Assembly: GCF_000745125.1 (NCBI RefSeq)
Contig: NZ_JQNF01000010.1
Span: forward strand, 496,001-560,000
Source of the DNA: Carnobacterium jeotgali MS3
GTDB taxonomy: Bacteria > Bacillota > Bacilli > Lactobacillales > Carnobacteriaceae
Direction of reading: 5' to 3'
Length of the DNA stretch: 64,000 nt
Within the stretch, counting starts at the first letter, position 1; each line of letters opens with the position of its first letter. The notes under the pieces were generated by a model. The model saw only the letters and a list, made by a program, of their open reading frames with translations. It ran no database searches and had not been told where the DNA came from. A program made the translations under genes and the position numbers. Positions 33,992-43,075 of this stretch are shown here, one piece after another.

Positions 33992-35815
33992 TTAACGTAA
34001 CAAACGCAATCCATTTAAAATAACTAAAATTGTCGATCCTTCATGGAAGACAACTCCTACCGGCAAATCTAAATAACCTAAAAGATTTAAAATCATCAAT
34101 ATGATGATCACACTGACAGAGAAGAAAATATTTTGTTTAATAATTCGGTTCAATCGTTTGCTCAGGTGATAACTATAAAGCAATTTACCTAAATCATTTT
34201 TTACAATCACCACATCAGCTGACTCTATAGCCACCGATGATCCACTACCCATAGCAATGCCGATATCCGCATTCGCTAATGCGGGTGCATCATTGATTCC
34301 ATCTCCAACCATGCCTACCACCTTTTTATTTCGCTGACTTTTTAGGATATGTTTAATCTTATCTTCTGGAAGACAATTGGCTACATAATCATTTACTTTG
34401 ACTTCCTTAGCAACTTTCGAAGCAACCATTTCATTGTCTCCAGTCAAAAGTACAACTTGAATACCCTCTTTTTGAAAACCAGCTACTGCTTCGATTGCTT
34501 CATACCGAATTTCATCAGAAAGAGAAATGTACCCAACAATTTCATTACTTTTCGCCACAAAAATCGTTGTATTTTCTTCAACTACTTTATCAAGATAATA
34601 ATTTTTATCAGGATACCCAATAAACGTACTTGGTTTACCTATTTCAATTGCTCCTTTTCTAACACCTTGTCCAGCTATTTCCTCCACAGGTTCTGAAGTA
34701 TCAATGCCTTTAAAGTTTCTGTTTTCAAAAGCTGCCACAATAGCATTAGCTATTGGATGGTTAGATTGTTGTTCCATATAAACCACTTCATTCAAAATAT
34801 CTTCTGGAACTTCATAATTTAATACTCTGAAATCACCAAATGTCAGTGTCCCTGTTTTATCGCTATATAAAATATCCATCGTATTCAAAGACTCCATTGC
34901 TGCTCCGCCTTTAACTAACACCCCATTTTTTGCTCCATTACTGATAGCACTTAGTGTTGCTGGTGTAGCAGAAGCGACCAAAGCACATGGACTAGCAACG
35001 GTCAATAAAACCATACCTCTATAAAAAGCTTCCTCAAAGCTATACCCGTTAAAATAATAAAGACTCGCAATGAACAATGGAACCATAATTAAAACAACTA
35101 GTACGTATTTCGTTTCAAAACGATCAATAATTTTCGAAATTTTCGAAGGGCTTTTCTGTGCTTCTTCTACCATTCGTATAATATTTGAGAAGACGGTTTG
35201 GTCACTCGTTTTATTCACTTCAAGATGAAAGGCATTTCCTTCATTGAAAGTCCCAGAAAATACTTCGGCTCCCTTTTCTTTTTCAACAGGCATTGATTCC
35301 CCAGTAAGGCTGGATTCATTGATTTGTGTTTTTCGGTCGGAATACCCATCAATAGGTATCTGTGCTCCTTTTGAAACGACTACAACGTCACCAACTTTTA
35401 ACAATTCAGTAGGTACTTCACTCACTTCATCATTATCTTTTAGCAGTTGCGCTGTAGAAGGCACATGAGATAGCAACTCAGAAATAGCACTTTTTGATTT
35501 ATTGGTTGCATAGGATTCTAGAGCTTCTGAACCAGCAAAAATGAACAGTAATACAGCTCCTTCTGATTCATAATGAATCAAACATGCACCTAATGCTGCT
35601 AAAACCATTAGCAAATCAACATTGGGAGCTTTAGAATGGATTGTTTCTGTCACCGCTTTTTTAGCTGAAAAGAATCCTAAAAAGAAAATTGCCACATAAA
35701 AAGAAAGTGAACTATAAAAACCTCCCATCGTATTTAAAATAAATCCAATAATTGTAAAAAATACTCCAATGACTAAAAACTGTCCTGAACGCGTATTGCT
35801 TAAAAACTTCAACAT
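33992..35815 (-). CDS. P1B-4 type heavy-metal ATPase (Fe/Co/Ni/Zn efflux)
   Basis: 607 residues from the ATG at 35815. It has the actuator TGES, phosphorylation site DKTGTLTFG, and hinge GDGINDAPALANADIGIAMG in two adjacent parts. The ion site is SPCALV in helix 6 rather than CPC, and the last helix has FHEGSTILVILNGLRLL. SPC plus HEG-T is the signature of subgroup P1B-4 (CoaT, ZosA, FrvA, PfeT). No N-terminal CxxC metal-binding domain is present. The NiCo riboswitch upstream predicts induction by Co, Ni or Fe(II). The metal is inferred. Confidence 0.9.
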   Translation of the reverse strand: MLKFLSNTRSGQFLVIGVFFTIIGFILNTMGGFYSSLSFYVAIFFLGFFSAKKAVTETIHSKAPNVDLLMVLAALGACLIHYESEGAVLLFIFAGSEALESYATNKSKSAISELLSHVPSTAQLLKDNDEVSEVPTELLKVGDVVVVSKGAQIPIDGYSDRKTQINESSLTGESMPVEKEKGAEVFSGTFNEGNAFHLEVNKTSDQTVFSNIIRMVEEAQKSPSKISKIIDRFETKYVLVVLIMVPLFIASLYYFNGYSFEEAFYRGMVLLTVASPCALVASATPATLSAISNGAKNGVLVKGGAAMESLNTMDILYSDKTGTLTFGDFRVLNYEVPEDILNEVVYMEQQSNHPIANAIVAAFENRNFKGIDTSEPVEEIAGQGVRKGAIEIGKPSTFIGYPDKNYYLDKVVEENTTIFVAKSNEIVGYISLSDEIRYEAIEAVAGFQKEGIQVVLLTGDNEMVASKVAKEVKVNDYVANCLPEDKIKHILKSQRNKKVVGMVGDGINDAPALANADIGIAMGSGSSVAIESADVVIVKNDLGKLLYSYHLSKRLNRIIKQNIFFSVSVIIILMILNLLGYLDLPVGVVFHEGSTILVILNGLRLLR

Positions 35816-35885
35816 TTCCCTCTTCCTTTCTATAATTATTTTTAAGTTAGTGGTTAGATTTCCCCTCCTTAATAAAAAGTAAAAA

Positions 35886-35938
35886 TAAAAAAGGCACACC
35901 TATAGGACAGTAGTACTGTCCCACAGGTGTGCCTTTTT
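35886..35938 (-). terminator. Riboswitch expression-platform terminator
   Basis: On the minus strand, AAAAAGGCACACCT and AGGTGTGCCTTTTTT form a long stem closed by inner GGGACAGTA/TACTGTCC. The 5' arm overlaps the last aptamer helix, so ligand binding would prevent termination. Confidence 0.9.
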
Positions 35939-36010
35939 GGCACTACTCTGCTATCACACATGTGTGATCCGGCCGCATGAACCTCTAAGAGTTCACCGCC
36001 TGTTCAGATT
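35905..36010 (-). ncRNA. NiCo (czcD) riboswitch
   Basis: Read on the minus strand, the leader has the conserved order of this class: CTGAACAGGC near 36007, a hairpin GGTGAAC...GTTCATGC, GCGGCCGG near 35970, a second hairpin (ATCACACATGTGTGAT), AGCAG, a third hairpin, and CCTGTGGGACAGT near 35915-35928. These blocks line up with my memory of the crystallised NiCo RNA. It binds Ni(II)/Co(II), and the class has also been reported to respond to Fe(II). It sits between the promoter at 36079 and the P1B-4 ATPase and is linked to a terminator, so it should switch transcription on. Confidence 0.9.
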
Positions 36011-36078
36011 TAATTGGCTCTCATTCTTAAATTAGCTATAAGAAAGAAGAGCAAGTTAAATTAGATTTATATACACTT

Positions 36079-36107
36079 ATAATACCATTTACTAATTGAA
36101 GTATCAA
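36079..36107 (-). promoter_or_regulatory. Promoter of the riboswitch/ATPase transcript
   Basis: On the minus strand TTGATA, a 17-base spacer and TATTAT. It lies about 70 bases upstream of the aptamer start. The rest of the 429-base gap between the ATPase and the next gene holds only this leader. Confidence 0.75.
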
Positions 36108-36244
36108 ATGTTAATTTGCTTTTGAGCACCATCTAAATGCAGTCTTTGCTTGATAAATCAACCATATATTCCATCAATTTTTGGCTATTATTTATAGAAA
36201 AAGAGAAAAAAATTATTAGCCCTTTTTGTTGCAGCTAATTCAGT

Positions 36245-37090
36245 CTAGCCATCCAACTCAATTGAATTAGAAATATAATACTGCCAGTCTCTTTTACTCG
36301 CATAATTTTTAATTTCCTTTGCTATCCCATTATCTGTAGTGTATTCAAGCAAATAGATCTCTTTTCCAGCTTCATCAAGAGTATCCAAATAATTTAAGTA
36401 ATAGTCTTGATTCTCTTTGGACTGAGCAATTAGTTCATTCTTTTCAAAATCAATAGCGGAAAAGACTGTTTCTTGGTTTACACCCGTCAAGATATCATCT
36501 ACCTGTTGATTTTTTTGAAAATACGCACTGACAAATTCATTTCCTCCATTAATAAGGACCGGTTTGCCATAGCTCATGAGTGTCTTTAAAATCTGTTCCA
36601 CTCCAACATACGTTTCTTCTGTTGGAAATTGCCAGTATACATCTACATTGTCAATCCAAAAGCCATCGATTCCTTTATCAAGAAGTTCATTAGCTAAAGT
36701 GACTGCACTAAATTCCTGCCAGTCTTCATTGGTTACATCAACCCAATATTCTTCTTCCCAATTTTCGTAAGGCCTCAAAGTAAGATGCTGAAAGTCTTCA
36801 AAGTAAGGTCTGTAAGTCTCTAATGATCCTACATTTAAATAACTATAGACTTCTTGACCTCGATCTTGCATCTCCGCAATTTCTGATTTGGAGAGATTTT
36901 GTGCATCAATAATGGCCGTCTCGTAACCTTCACTAGCTTCGATTGCTTCACTTCCATCTAAACTCAAAAACACACCATAATCACCTGTATTTTCGTTTAT
37001 ATTGTTGCTTTTTTCTTCTGATTTTGCACAAGCGGTTACTCCTAAAATAGCCATTACTCCTATCAAAAAGCGTATTGCAGTAGTTTTCAT
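36245..37090 (-). CDS. Lipoprotein with GH114/TM1410-like domain
   Basis: 281 residues. The N-terminus has a signal peptide ending in lipobox VTAC (Cys21), so it is anchored outside the membrane. The body resembles the TM1410 / GH114 (endo-alpha-1,4-polygalactosaminidase-like) TIM barrel: YGVFLSLDG, EVYSYLNVGSLETYRPYF, GIDGFWIDNVDVYWQF and KPVLINGGNEF. Aspartates in DNVD are candidate catalytic residues. Members act on galactosamine-rich polysaccharides in fungi; a role at the cell surface or in exopolysaccharide processing is inferred. Monocistronic. Confidence 0.78.
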   Translation of the reverse strand: MKTTAIRFLIGVMAILGVTACAKSEEKSNNINENTGDYGVFLSLDGSEAIEASEGYETAIIDAQNLSKSEIAEMQDRGQEVYSYLNVGSLETYRPYFEDFQHLTLRPYENWEEEYWVDVTNEDWQEFSAVTLANELLDKGIDGFWIDNVDVYWQFPTEETYVGVEQILKTLMSYGKPVLINGGNEFVSAYFQKNQQVDDILTGVNQETVFSAIDFEKNELIAQSKENQDYYLNYLDTLDEAGKEIYLLEYTTDNGIAKEIKNYASKRDWQYYISNSIELDG

Positions 37091-37122
37091 ATAATTGCCC
37101 CTTTATCTCATTTGCTATCTAT

Positions 37123-38082
37123 TTAATCTAAACTAAAATCTAATTCTGGTCCTGTTGGAACGATACCGGTCGGATTAATATTTTTATGACTGCAATAATA
37201 GTGCTCTTTGATGTGTTTAAAGTTTATCGTTTCAGCTATTCCTGGCCAATTGTACAATTCTCTTGTGTAGCGCCATAAATTTTTGTAATCTGTAATGCGT
37301 TTAATATTGCATTTGAAATGACCATAATAGACACTATCAAAACGAATCAACGTCGTAAACAAGCGCCAATCTGCTTCAGTGATTTGGTCGCCTACCAAGT
37401 ACCGGTTTTTACCTAACCGTTCTTCCAATTCATCAAGTGCGTCAAAAAGTTTGGCCACTTCTTCTTGATAGACCTCTTGCTTCGTCGCAAATCCTGCCTT
37501 GTATACCCCATTATTGACCGAATGATAGACTTTCTCATTAATCGCATCAATTTCAGAACGCAACTCTTCAGGATAATAATCGCCTTCTTTTGCACCTATT
37601 TCGTCAAAAGCAGAATTCAAGATGCGCATAATTTCAGCAGACTCATTGTTTACGATTTTATTTTGTTTCAAATCATATAAAACAGGTACAGTCACGCGTC
37701 CACTATACTCTGGTTCTACATGCGTATACAGTTCATAGAGAAACTTGGCATCGATCACAGGATCAGGAATCACACCTTCTTCTGGTTCAAATGTCCAACC
37801 GTTTTCGGCCATTAGAGGATTCACGACAGATACCGAAATCATTTCTTCTAATCCTTTTAATTTGCGCATAATCAATGCACGGTTTGCCCAAGGACACGCT
37901 AATGCAACGTATAAGTGATAGCGCCCTGGTTCAGCTTTAAACCCGCCTTCTCCGCTTGGACCAGCACTTCCATCTGCTGTAATCCAATTACGAAATTGCG
38001 ATTCTTGCCGAATAAAACGCCCACCGTTGCCTTCTGTATCATACCATTGATCATGCCATTTGCCATCTACTAGTAATCCCAT
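37123..38082 (-). CDS. Glutathionyl-hydroquinone reductase-like (ECM4/YqjG)
   Basis: 319 residues from the ATG at 38082 (GAGAGGAG upstream). Glutathione S-transferase fold: thioredoxin-like N-terminal domain with catalytic ACPWANRALI (C-P-W-A), then NNESAEIMRIL and a helical C-terminal domain with DQITEADWRLFTTLIRFD. Such enzymes reduce glutathionyl-hydroquinones. Many Gram-positives lack glutathione, so the thiol partner is uncertain. Followed by a DUF1398 gene in the same direction and an HxlR regulator further upstream. Confidence 0.88.
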   Translation of the reverse strand: MGLLVDGKWHDQWYDTEGNGGRFIRQESQFRNWITADGSAGPSGEGGFKAEPGRYHLYVALACPWANRALIMRKLKGLEEMISVSVVNPLMAENGWTFEPEEGVIPDPVIDAKFLYELYTHVEPEYSGRVTVPVLYDLKQNKIVNNESAEIMRILNSAFDEIGAKEGDYYPEELRSEIDAINEKVYHSVNNGVYKAGFATKQEVYQEEVAKLFDALDELEERLGKNRYLVGDQITEADWRLFTTLIRFDSVYYGHFKCNIKRITDYKNLWRYTRELYNWPGIAETINFKHIKEHYYCSHKNINPTGIVPTGPELDFSLD

Positions 38083-38189
38083 TATTATTCTCCTCTCAAC
38101 TTGCACATCTCTATTTGATATTTCAACTAAACACTTCTTAAAAAAATTCATCGGTTCTTTATCTTATCGGTTAATTCGTAAAGCCATCT

Positions 38190-38582
38190 TTATAATCCAG
38201 GAATCGGTTCAACTAATAGAGGCTTCTTATTCAAGTCATAATAAACTACTTGTTTCGACACTAAGTCACTCGTCCAAAAAGAAACGCCAGCTTTTCCAGC
38301 TAACTCACAAAAAGTTTCAAAATCAAATTCTCCAGATTGGGCTCTTTTTACGGCTGTTTGTATAGCTTCGTACCCACTTTGTTCAGCAACTTTTTTCGGT
38401 CTCCCATTTAAGGTCAAGTCGATTGAACTTTCTTCGTCAAAATAGCGGTATAATCCCTCCGCAACTAAATAATCATAGCGTTTAATACCTAATTGTTTGA
38501 ACTCTTGCATCAATTGAGCAAATCCATCCGTATTTTTTTCGGCATAAACAGCTTTTTCAATCTCTTGTTTGTCTAAACTCAT
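38190..38582 (-). CDS. DUF1398 family protein
   Basis: 130 residues, soluble, alpha/beta. TDGFAQLMQEFKQLGIKRYDYLVAEG, and later GYEAIQTAVKRAQSGEFDFETFCELAGKAGVSFW, match the DUF1398 family. Aromatic residues near the end (SFWTSDLVSKQVVYYD) are conserved in it. Function unknown. GAAGGGGAG precedes the start; it lies between HxlR and a glutathionyl-hydroquinone reductase gene. Confidence 0.78.
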   Translation of the reverse strand: MSLDKQEIEKAVYAEKNTDGFAQLMQEFKQLGIKRYDYLVAEGLYRYFDEESSIDLTLNGRPKKVAEQSGYEAIQTAVKRAQSGEFDFETFCELAGKAGVSFWTSDLVSKQVVYYDLNKKPLLVEPIPGL

Positions 38583-38616
38583 CTTTAGTCTCTCCCCTTC
38601 ATGAAAAGCATTTCAA

Positions 38617-38970
38617 CTAAATAATCTTTATTTCCGACTGCTCACCTTCACTAGCAACTATTTCTTGATAGTTTGTGCCCCAATCCTTCATCGCATCTAA
38701 AATTGGTTTTAAACTATTGCCTAATTCCGTCAATGTATACTCCACACGTGGAGGGACTTCTGCAAAAATTTCACGGTCGACCAATCCATCTGCTTCCATA
38801 GACCGTAGATGAGTTGTTAAAACTTTTGCTGAAACTGTTCCGATTGCTTTTCTTAATTCGCCAAATCGTTTAGTACCATCTAGCAATTCTCTTAATATCA
38901 TCACTTTCCAACGATCATTTATCAACAAAAGTGTTGTCTCTACTGGACAAGCTACTTCTTTATTACGCAT
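38617..38970 (-). CDS. HxlR family transcriptional regulator
   Basis: 117 residues, winged helix with CPVETTLLLINDRWKVMILREL, RFGELRKAIGTVSAKVLTTHLRSME and VEYTLTELGNSLKPIL. An N-terminal cysteine (Cys8) corresponds to redox-sensing cysteines of HxlR/QorR/HypR types. It is divergent from an NmrA/QorB-type reductase and upstream, on the same strand, of a reductase and DUF1398. An operator-like palindrome sits between the divergent genes. Probably responds to quinones or aldehydes. Confidence 0.9.
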   Translation of the reverse strand: MRNKEVACPVETTLLLINDRWKVMILRELLDGTKRFGELRKAIGTVSAKVLTTHLRSMEADGLVDREIFAEVPPRVEYTLTELGNSLKPILDAMKDWGTNYQEIVASEGEQSEIKII

Positions 38971-39004
38971 AGAAATCCACTTCTTTCGCTTTAGTTACTT
39001 ATTG

Positions 39005-39017
39005 GTTACTAGGTAAC
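39005..39017. promoter_or_regulatory. Candidate HxlR operator
   Basis: GTTACTAGGTAAC, a perfect palindrome, 35 bases upstream of the HxlR start. Related half-sites (GTTAC, GTAACTTA, GTACTTAC, AAGTTACC) recur over 38993-39049, so several dimers may bind. Confidence 0.6.
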
Positions 39018-39120
39018 TTAAAAGTACTTACTTTACATAAGTTACCTAGAGTCCTATTATAATAGGAGAACATAAAAGAAACAAGTTAAATCATTTTACC
39101 CATAGAAAGGTTGATTAAAT

Positions 39121-39981
39121 ATGAAGTATTTGCTAACAGGAGCAACAGGAGAACTAGGTACTTATGCATTACATTATTTAAAAGAGCAAGTTGCGTTAAC
39201 AGATATTGTAGCATTAGCAAGAACCGAAGCAAAAGCTGCTAAACTACGTGAACAAGGAGTTGAAGTTCGTATAGGTGACTTTGGTGACTACCCAAGTTTA
39301 CTTGAGGCCTTCAAGGGCATTGATCGTTTACTCTTTATTTCCTCACAACCCGGTGCAACCGTTTCACGTGTCGAACAGCACACAAATGTTGTAAAGGCCG
39401 CTAAAGAGACTGGTATTTCATTTGTTGCCTATACAAGCTTTCCTAAAGGTCCTCAATCCCAAAGTCCTTTAGCACAAGATCATATTTTAACGGAACGTTT
39501 AATTTCTGAAGCTAACATTCCCCACACTTTTTTACGCAACAATTGGTATCTAGAAAATGAAAATGATACCTTAAATGCTGCAGCAGCTGGCCATCCGTTC
39601 ACCTACTCTGCTGGAGACGGTAAAATAGGTTGGGCGCTAAAACGTGAATATGCCGAAGCTGCTATCAATGTCTTGACTGAAAAAGTAGCAACACCCGAAG
39701 TGCTTGAGTTAACTGGTAAACCTATTACTTATGCAGCATTAGCAGATGCTCTTAAAATTGCTAGTGGCAAAGCATTCGAAGTCATTGAAATGACTGATAC
39801 AGATTATCAAACTGCATTAATCAGCACTGGCGTCCCTGAAGCTGTTGTAGGATTTATCTTAATGATTCAAAATGATATTCGTAATGGCGAACTAGACGTT
39901 AGTTCAAACGATTTTGAAAAGACATTAGGCAAACCATTAACACCACTTGTTACTGCTTTAAGAGAATGGTTACAAAAATAA
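39121..39981 (+). CDS. NmrA/QorB-type NAD(P)H quinone reductase
   Basis: 286 residues, extended Rossmann fold: LTGATGELGTYALHYLKEQ is the NAD(P)-binding loop, followed by VRIGDFGDYPSLLEAFKGID and VAYTSFPKGPQSQSP, as in type 2 quinone oxidoreductases (QorB, YtfG). It is divergent from HxlR in an arrangement typical of QorR/QorB. Probably reduces quinones with NADPH. Ends at a terminator. Confidence 0.88.
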   Translation: MKYLLTGATGELGTYALHYLKEQVALTDIVALARTEAKAAKLREQGVEVRIGDFGDYPSLLEAFKGIDRLLFISSQPGATVSRVEQHTNVVKAAKETGISFVAYTSFPKGPQSQSPLAQDHILTERLISEANIPHTFLRNNWYLENENDTLNAAAAGHPFTYSAGDGKIGWALKREYAEAAINVLTEKVATPEVLELTGKPITYAALADALKIASGKAFEVIEMTDTDYQTALISTGVPEAVVGFILMIQNDIRNGELDVSSNDFEKTLGKPLTPLVTALREWLQK

Positions 39982-40002
39982 CTATATAGAGTACAAAAAT
40001 AA

Positions 40003-40036
40003 GAACAAGCCTTTAAGGTTTGCTCTTTTTTTTTTT
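40003..40036 (+). terminator. Intrinsic terminator of the quinone reductase gene
   Basis: GAACAAGCC and GGTTTGCTC arms with one mismatch, then a run of eleven Ts. Confidence 0.75.
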
Positions 40037-40060
40037 ATTTCTGCTAATTTTACTATTCTA

Positions 40061-40747
40061 CTACTTAACGAATGATCTATACTCAGTAATGATCTTAATT
40101 CCTGAACTTGTTCCTAAACGCTCAGCACCCGCTTCCACCATTGCTTTAGCCGTCGCAAAATCGCGTATTCCACCTGCTGCTTTCACTTTAACCTCTGTTC
40201 CAACTATCTCTTTCATGAGTTTTACATCTTCAACAGTGGCGCCACCAGTGCCAAAACCCGTTGATGTTTTGACAAAAGTTGGCTTAACTCTTTTGGCAAT
40301 TTCACAGACCACAACTTTTTCTGCATTAGTCAAATAACAATTTTCTAAAATTACTTTACTTAAAACATTTTGCGCTTGGCAGACAGCTACGATTTCTTTC
40401 ATTTCCTGTTCAATATAAGCGATGTTTCCGTCTTTTAACTCGCTAATATTAATTACATAATCAATTTCATCGGCGCCATTTTTAATTGCATCCGTAACTT
40501 CAAATACTTTCGTAGCAATAGTAGTCTGACCAAGTGGAAAACCGATGGCGGCTCCAACATGAACGGGACTATCTTTTAACAATGCACTGCATAAAGCAAC
40601 AGGAGCTGAATTAATTGCCACCATTTTAAAACCATATTCATTCGCTTCTTGACACAATTTTTCAAATCCTTCTTTTTTTGCATCTGCTTTTAACAAAGTG
40701 TGATCTATCCTGTTTGCTAGTTCTGTTATGCTCAATTTAAAGGTCAT
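40061..40747 (-). CDS. deoC: Deoxyribose-phosphate aldolase
   Basis: 228 residues from the ATG at 40747 (AGGAGGAAG upstream). [30 protein letters not shown], the Schiff-base lysine in [15 protein letters not shown] and KAAGGIRD are class I aldolase (DeoC) signatures. It cleaves 2-deoxyribose 5-phosphate to acetaldehyde and glyceraldehyde 3-phosphate in nucleoside catabolism. Alone here, without deoB, phosphopentomutase or nucleoside transport genes. Confidence 0.95.
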   Translation of the reverse strand: MTFKLSITELANRIDHTLLKADAKKEGFEKLCQEANEYGFKMVAINSAPVALCSALLKDSPVHVGAAIGFPLGQTTIATKVFEVTDAIKNGADEIDYVINISELKDGNIAYIEQEMKEIVAVCQAQNVLSKVILENCYLTNAEKVVVCEIAKRVKPTFVKTSTGFGTGGATVEDVKLMKEIVGTEVKVKAAGGIRDFATAKAMVEAGAERLGTSSGIKIITEYRSFVK

Positions 40748-40854
40748 TATTCTTCCTCCTTTTAATGAATCCGATTTCATTTTACCATAATTAACATTCT
40801 CAATTGATAACTAGTAGTAATTTAATCATTAAACCAATGGTATAACTCCAAAAT

Positions 40855-40869
40855 TGAACATAATGTTCA
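40855..40869. promoter_or_regulatory. Palindromic operator candidate between deoC and an oxidoreductase gene
   Basis: TGAACATAATGTTCA is a perfect palindrome around one base. It has half-sites reminiscent of DeoR (ATTGAACA) boxes. The 5-base gap between GAAC and GTTC is one too many for a LexA box. It lies 110-120 bases from both start codons. Confidence 0.45.
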
Positions 40870-40988
40870 GTTTACGCCATTTTTGTGAGCCAAAAGAAGA
40901 ACATGAGAACCTTAATGAACGAATACCAGCCTACTTCAGTCGTTTTTCCTATATAATCTAATTATCAGATACTATAGGAGGTTTTTAA

Positions 40989-42005
40989 ATGTTAACCATG
41001 GCTTATATCGGAAACGGAAAAAGTACGAATCGCTATCATTTACCTTTCGCATTAAAAGCAGAGCACGTTAAAGTGAAAACAATTTATTCGCGTCATGAGA
41101 ATAGCGATTGGGATAAGATTCCTGGAGTCAACTACACAACGAATTTAGAGGATATTTGGAACGATCCAGAAATTCAGTTGGTAGCTATTTGCCTTCCAAA
41201 TTCATTGCATTTCAAGTTTGCAAAATTATCACTAGAAAATGGGAAAAATACACTCGTTGAAAAACCTTTTACCGAAACAGCTCAAGAAGCAAGAGAACTA
41301 TTTGAGTTAGCAAAATCAAAAAATTTAATCGTGCAATGTTACCAAAACAGACGCTACGATTCAGATTTCCTAACTGCTCAAAAAGTTATTGAAAGTGGCG
41401 TTATTGGTGAATTATTAGAAGTTGAAATGCACTATGATTATTTCAGACCAGAAGTTCCAGAAAACAGTACAGAATTATCAGCCGCTGGCAGTTATTTATA
41501 TGGACATGGCTGTCATACAATTGATCAAGTTCTTTCTTATTTTGGAGATCCAGATTCTATTCATTATGATGTGAGACAATTATTAGGTCCGAATCGAATG
41601 AATGATTATTTTGACTTGGATTTTTACTATTCAAAAATAAAAGTATCGGTTAAATCAAGTTACTTTAGAATAAAATCACGGCCAAGTTTTGTGCTTTATG
41701 GTAAAAAAGGGATGTTTATCAAGCACGAAAAAGATCGCCAAGAAGAACACTTAAAATTATTCTATATGCCAACTAATCCTGATTTTGGAATCGATACACC
41801 AGATCATTACGGTACTGTTACCTATGTAGATGCTAATGGCCTCTATCATGAGGAGAAAGTCATTTCAGAAATTGGGGATTACAGCCGTATTTACGAAGGG
41901 TTATATGAAACTATCATCAATGGAAAAGATAAACTAGTAAAAGATGAAGAAACCATTCGTCAATTAGAAATACTTGAAGAAGGCCTGCAAAAAATCAACG
42001 CTTAA
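40989..42005 (+). CDS. Gfo/Idh/MocA family oxidoreductase
   Basis: 338 residues: N-terminal Rossmann domain with GNGKSTNRYHLPF (a variant dinucleotide loop), CLPNSLHFKFA and the catalytic-lysine EKPFTETA; C-terminal alpha/beta domain with GSYLYGHGCHTIDQVLSYFGDP, where the histidines line the active site. It oxidises or reduces an unknown sugar or inositol derivative with NAD(P). AGGAGG precedes the start. It overlaps the next gene's upstream frame by one base and is followed by a second member of the same family. Confidence 0.9.
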   Translation: MLTMAYIGNGKSTNRYHLPFALKAEHVKVKTIYSRHENSDWDKIPGVNYTTNLEDIWNDPEIQLVAICLPNSLHFKFAKLSLENGKNTLVEKPFTETAQEARELFELAKSKNLIVQCYQNRRYDSDFLTAQKVIESGVIGELLEVEMHYDYFRPEVPENSTELSAAGSYLYGHGCHTIDQVLSYFGDPDSIHYDVRQLLGPNRMNDYFDLDFYYSKIKVSVKSSYFRIKSRPSFVLYGKKGMFIKHEKDRQEEHLKLFYMPTNPDFGIDTPDHYGTVTYVDANGLYHEEKVISEIGDYSRIYEGLYETIINGKDKLVKDEETIRQLEILEEGLQKINA

Positions 42006-42055
42006 TGCAGCCTAGTTATAAAAAATATAACCAAATTAAGGAAGAAGGTTTTACG

Positions 42056-43033
42056 ATGAAACTTGCAATTATAGGTTCTGGAATGATAGTAAATGATTTT
42101 TTACCCATGGTCTCTGATATTCCGGGGATTGAGTTAGAAACAATTGTGGGAACGGATAGAAGTATTGCTAAAATGAATGATTTGAAAAAGACTTATGGCA
42201 TTAACGAAGTTTCAACTAACTATGAAGAATGTCTAAAAAATGAGCGCGTCGACACCGTTTATATTGCGTTGCCAAATCATTTGCATTTCTCTTATGCCAA
42301 ACAAGCCTTACTGAATAAAAAAAATGTAATCTGCGAAAAACCCTTCACTTTAAAATTATCCGAAATGCAAGAACTGAAAGAGCTAGCTTTAGCAAACCAC
42401 GTCATATTGTTAGAAGCGATAACCAATCAATACTTAACCAACTATAAAAAGATAAAAGAAGCAGTAGGAACGATTGGAGATATTAAAATTATTGAATGTA
42501 ATTATTCCCAATACTCTTCACGGTATGATGCTTTTAAAAGAGGCGAGATATTGCCAGCTTTCAATCCCAAAATGGGTGGCGGGGCTTTAATGGATATTAA
42601 TATTTACAACATTCATTTTGTGACCGGCCTTTTTGGAGAGCCACAAAAAGTAAACTATTTGGCGAATGTTGAAAATGGAATTGATACTTCTGGTATCCTA
42701 AGCCTTGATTACGGGGATAAAAAAGTCGTCTGTATCGGTGCTAAAGATTCTACAGCTCCAATACGGACCATTATTCAAGGCAATGCAGGAGCTATTATTA
42801 TTGATGGTGCTACCGGCACTCTTGACCACTTTACGGTAATCAATCGTCAGAATGAAAGCAAACTAATCGATTGTAAAGTTCATACGCACCGGATGTATGA
42901 GGAATTCCTTGAATTTGAAAGAATCATTAGAGAATCTGATTTTGAAGCGATGAAAAAACAACTTGATCATAGTGAAATGGTTATGGCTGTTGTAGATAAA
43001 AGCTTAGTCACTGCTGGTATAACCTTAGGCTAA
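42056..43033 (+). CDS. Gfo/Idh/MocA family oxidoreductase (second copy)
   Basis: 325 residues from the ATG at 42056 (GAAGAAGG upstream), 50 bases after the first oxidoreductase. IIGSGMIVNDFLPMVSDI, VYIALPNHLHFSYAKQAL, ICEKPFTLK and GGALMDINIYNIHFVTGLFG follow the family order. The two genes share only family-level similarity, so this is not a recent duplication. With the convergent RpiR regulator they may form a sugar-derivative pathway whose transporter is not here. Confidence 0.9.
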   Translation: MKLAIIGSGMIVNDFLPMVSDIPGIELETIVGTDRSIAKMNDLKKTYGINEVSTNYEECLKNERVDTVYIALPNHLHFSYAKQALLNKKNVICEKPFTLKLSEMQELKELALANHVILLEAITNQYLTNYKKIKEAVGTIGDIKIIECNYSQYSSRYDAFKRGEILPAFNPKMGGGALMDINIYNIHFVTGLFGEPQKVNYLANVENGIDTSGILSLDYGDKKVVCIGAKDSTAPIRTIIQGNAGAIIIDGATGTLDHFTVINRQNESKLIDCKVHTHRMYEEFLEFERIIRESDFEAMKKQLDHSEMVMAVVDKSLVTAGITLG

Positions 43034-43075
43034 ATTTTTAAAGCGTCTCATAAAGGCTAATCGGGTACCGGATGA

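Noticed and set aside
33992-35815. CadA/CopA-type (cadmium or copper) ATPase
   Set aside because: The helix-6 motif is SPC, not CPC, and there is no N-terminal CxxC domain; HEGST in the last helix indicates P1B-4.
40855-40869. LexA (SOS) box
   Set aside because: The spacing between GAAC and GTTC is five bases, not four, and neither neighbour is an SOS gene; kept only as a generic palindrome.
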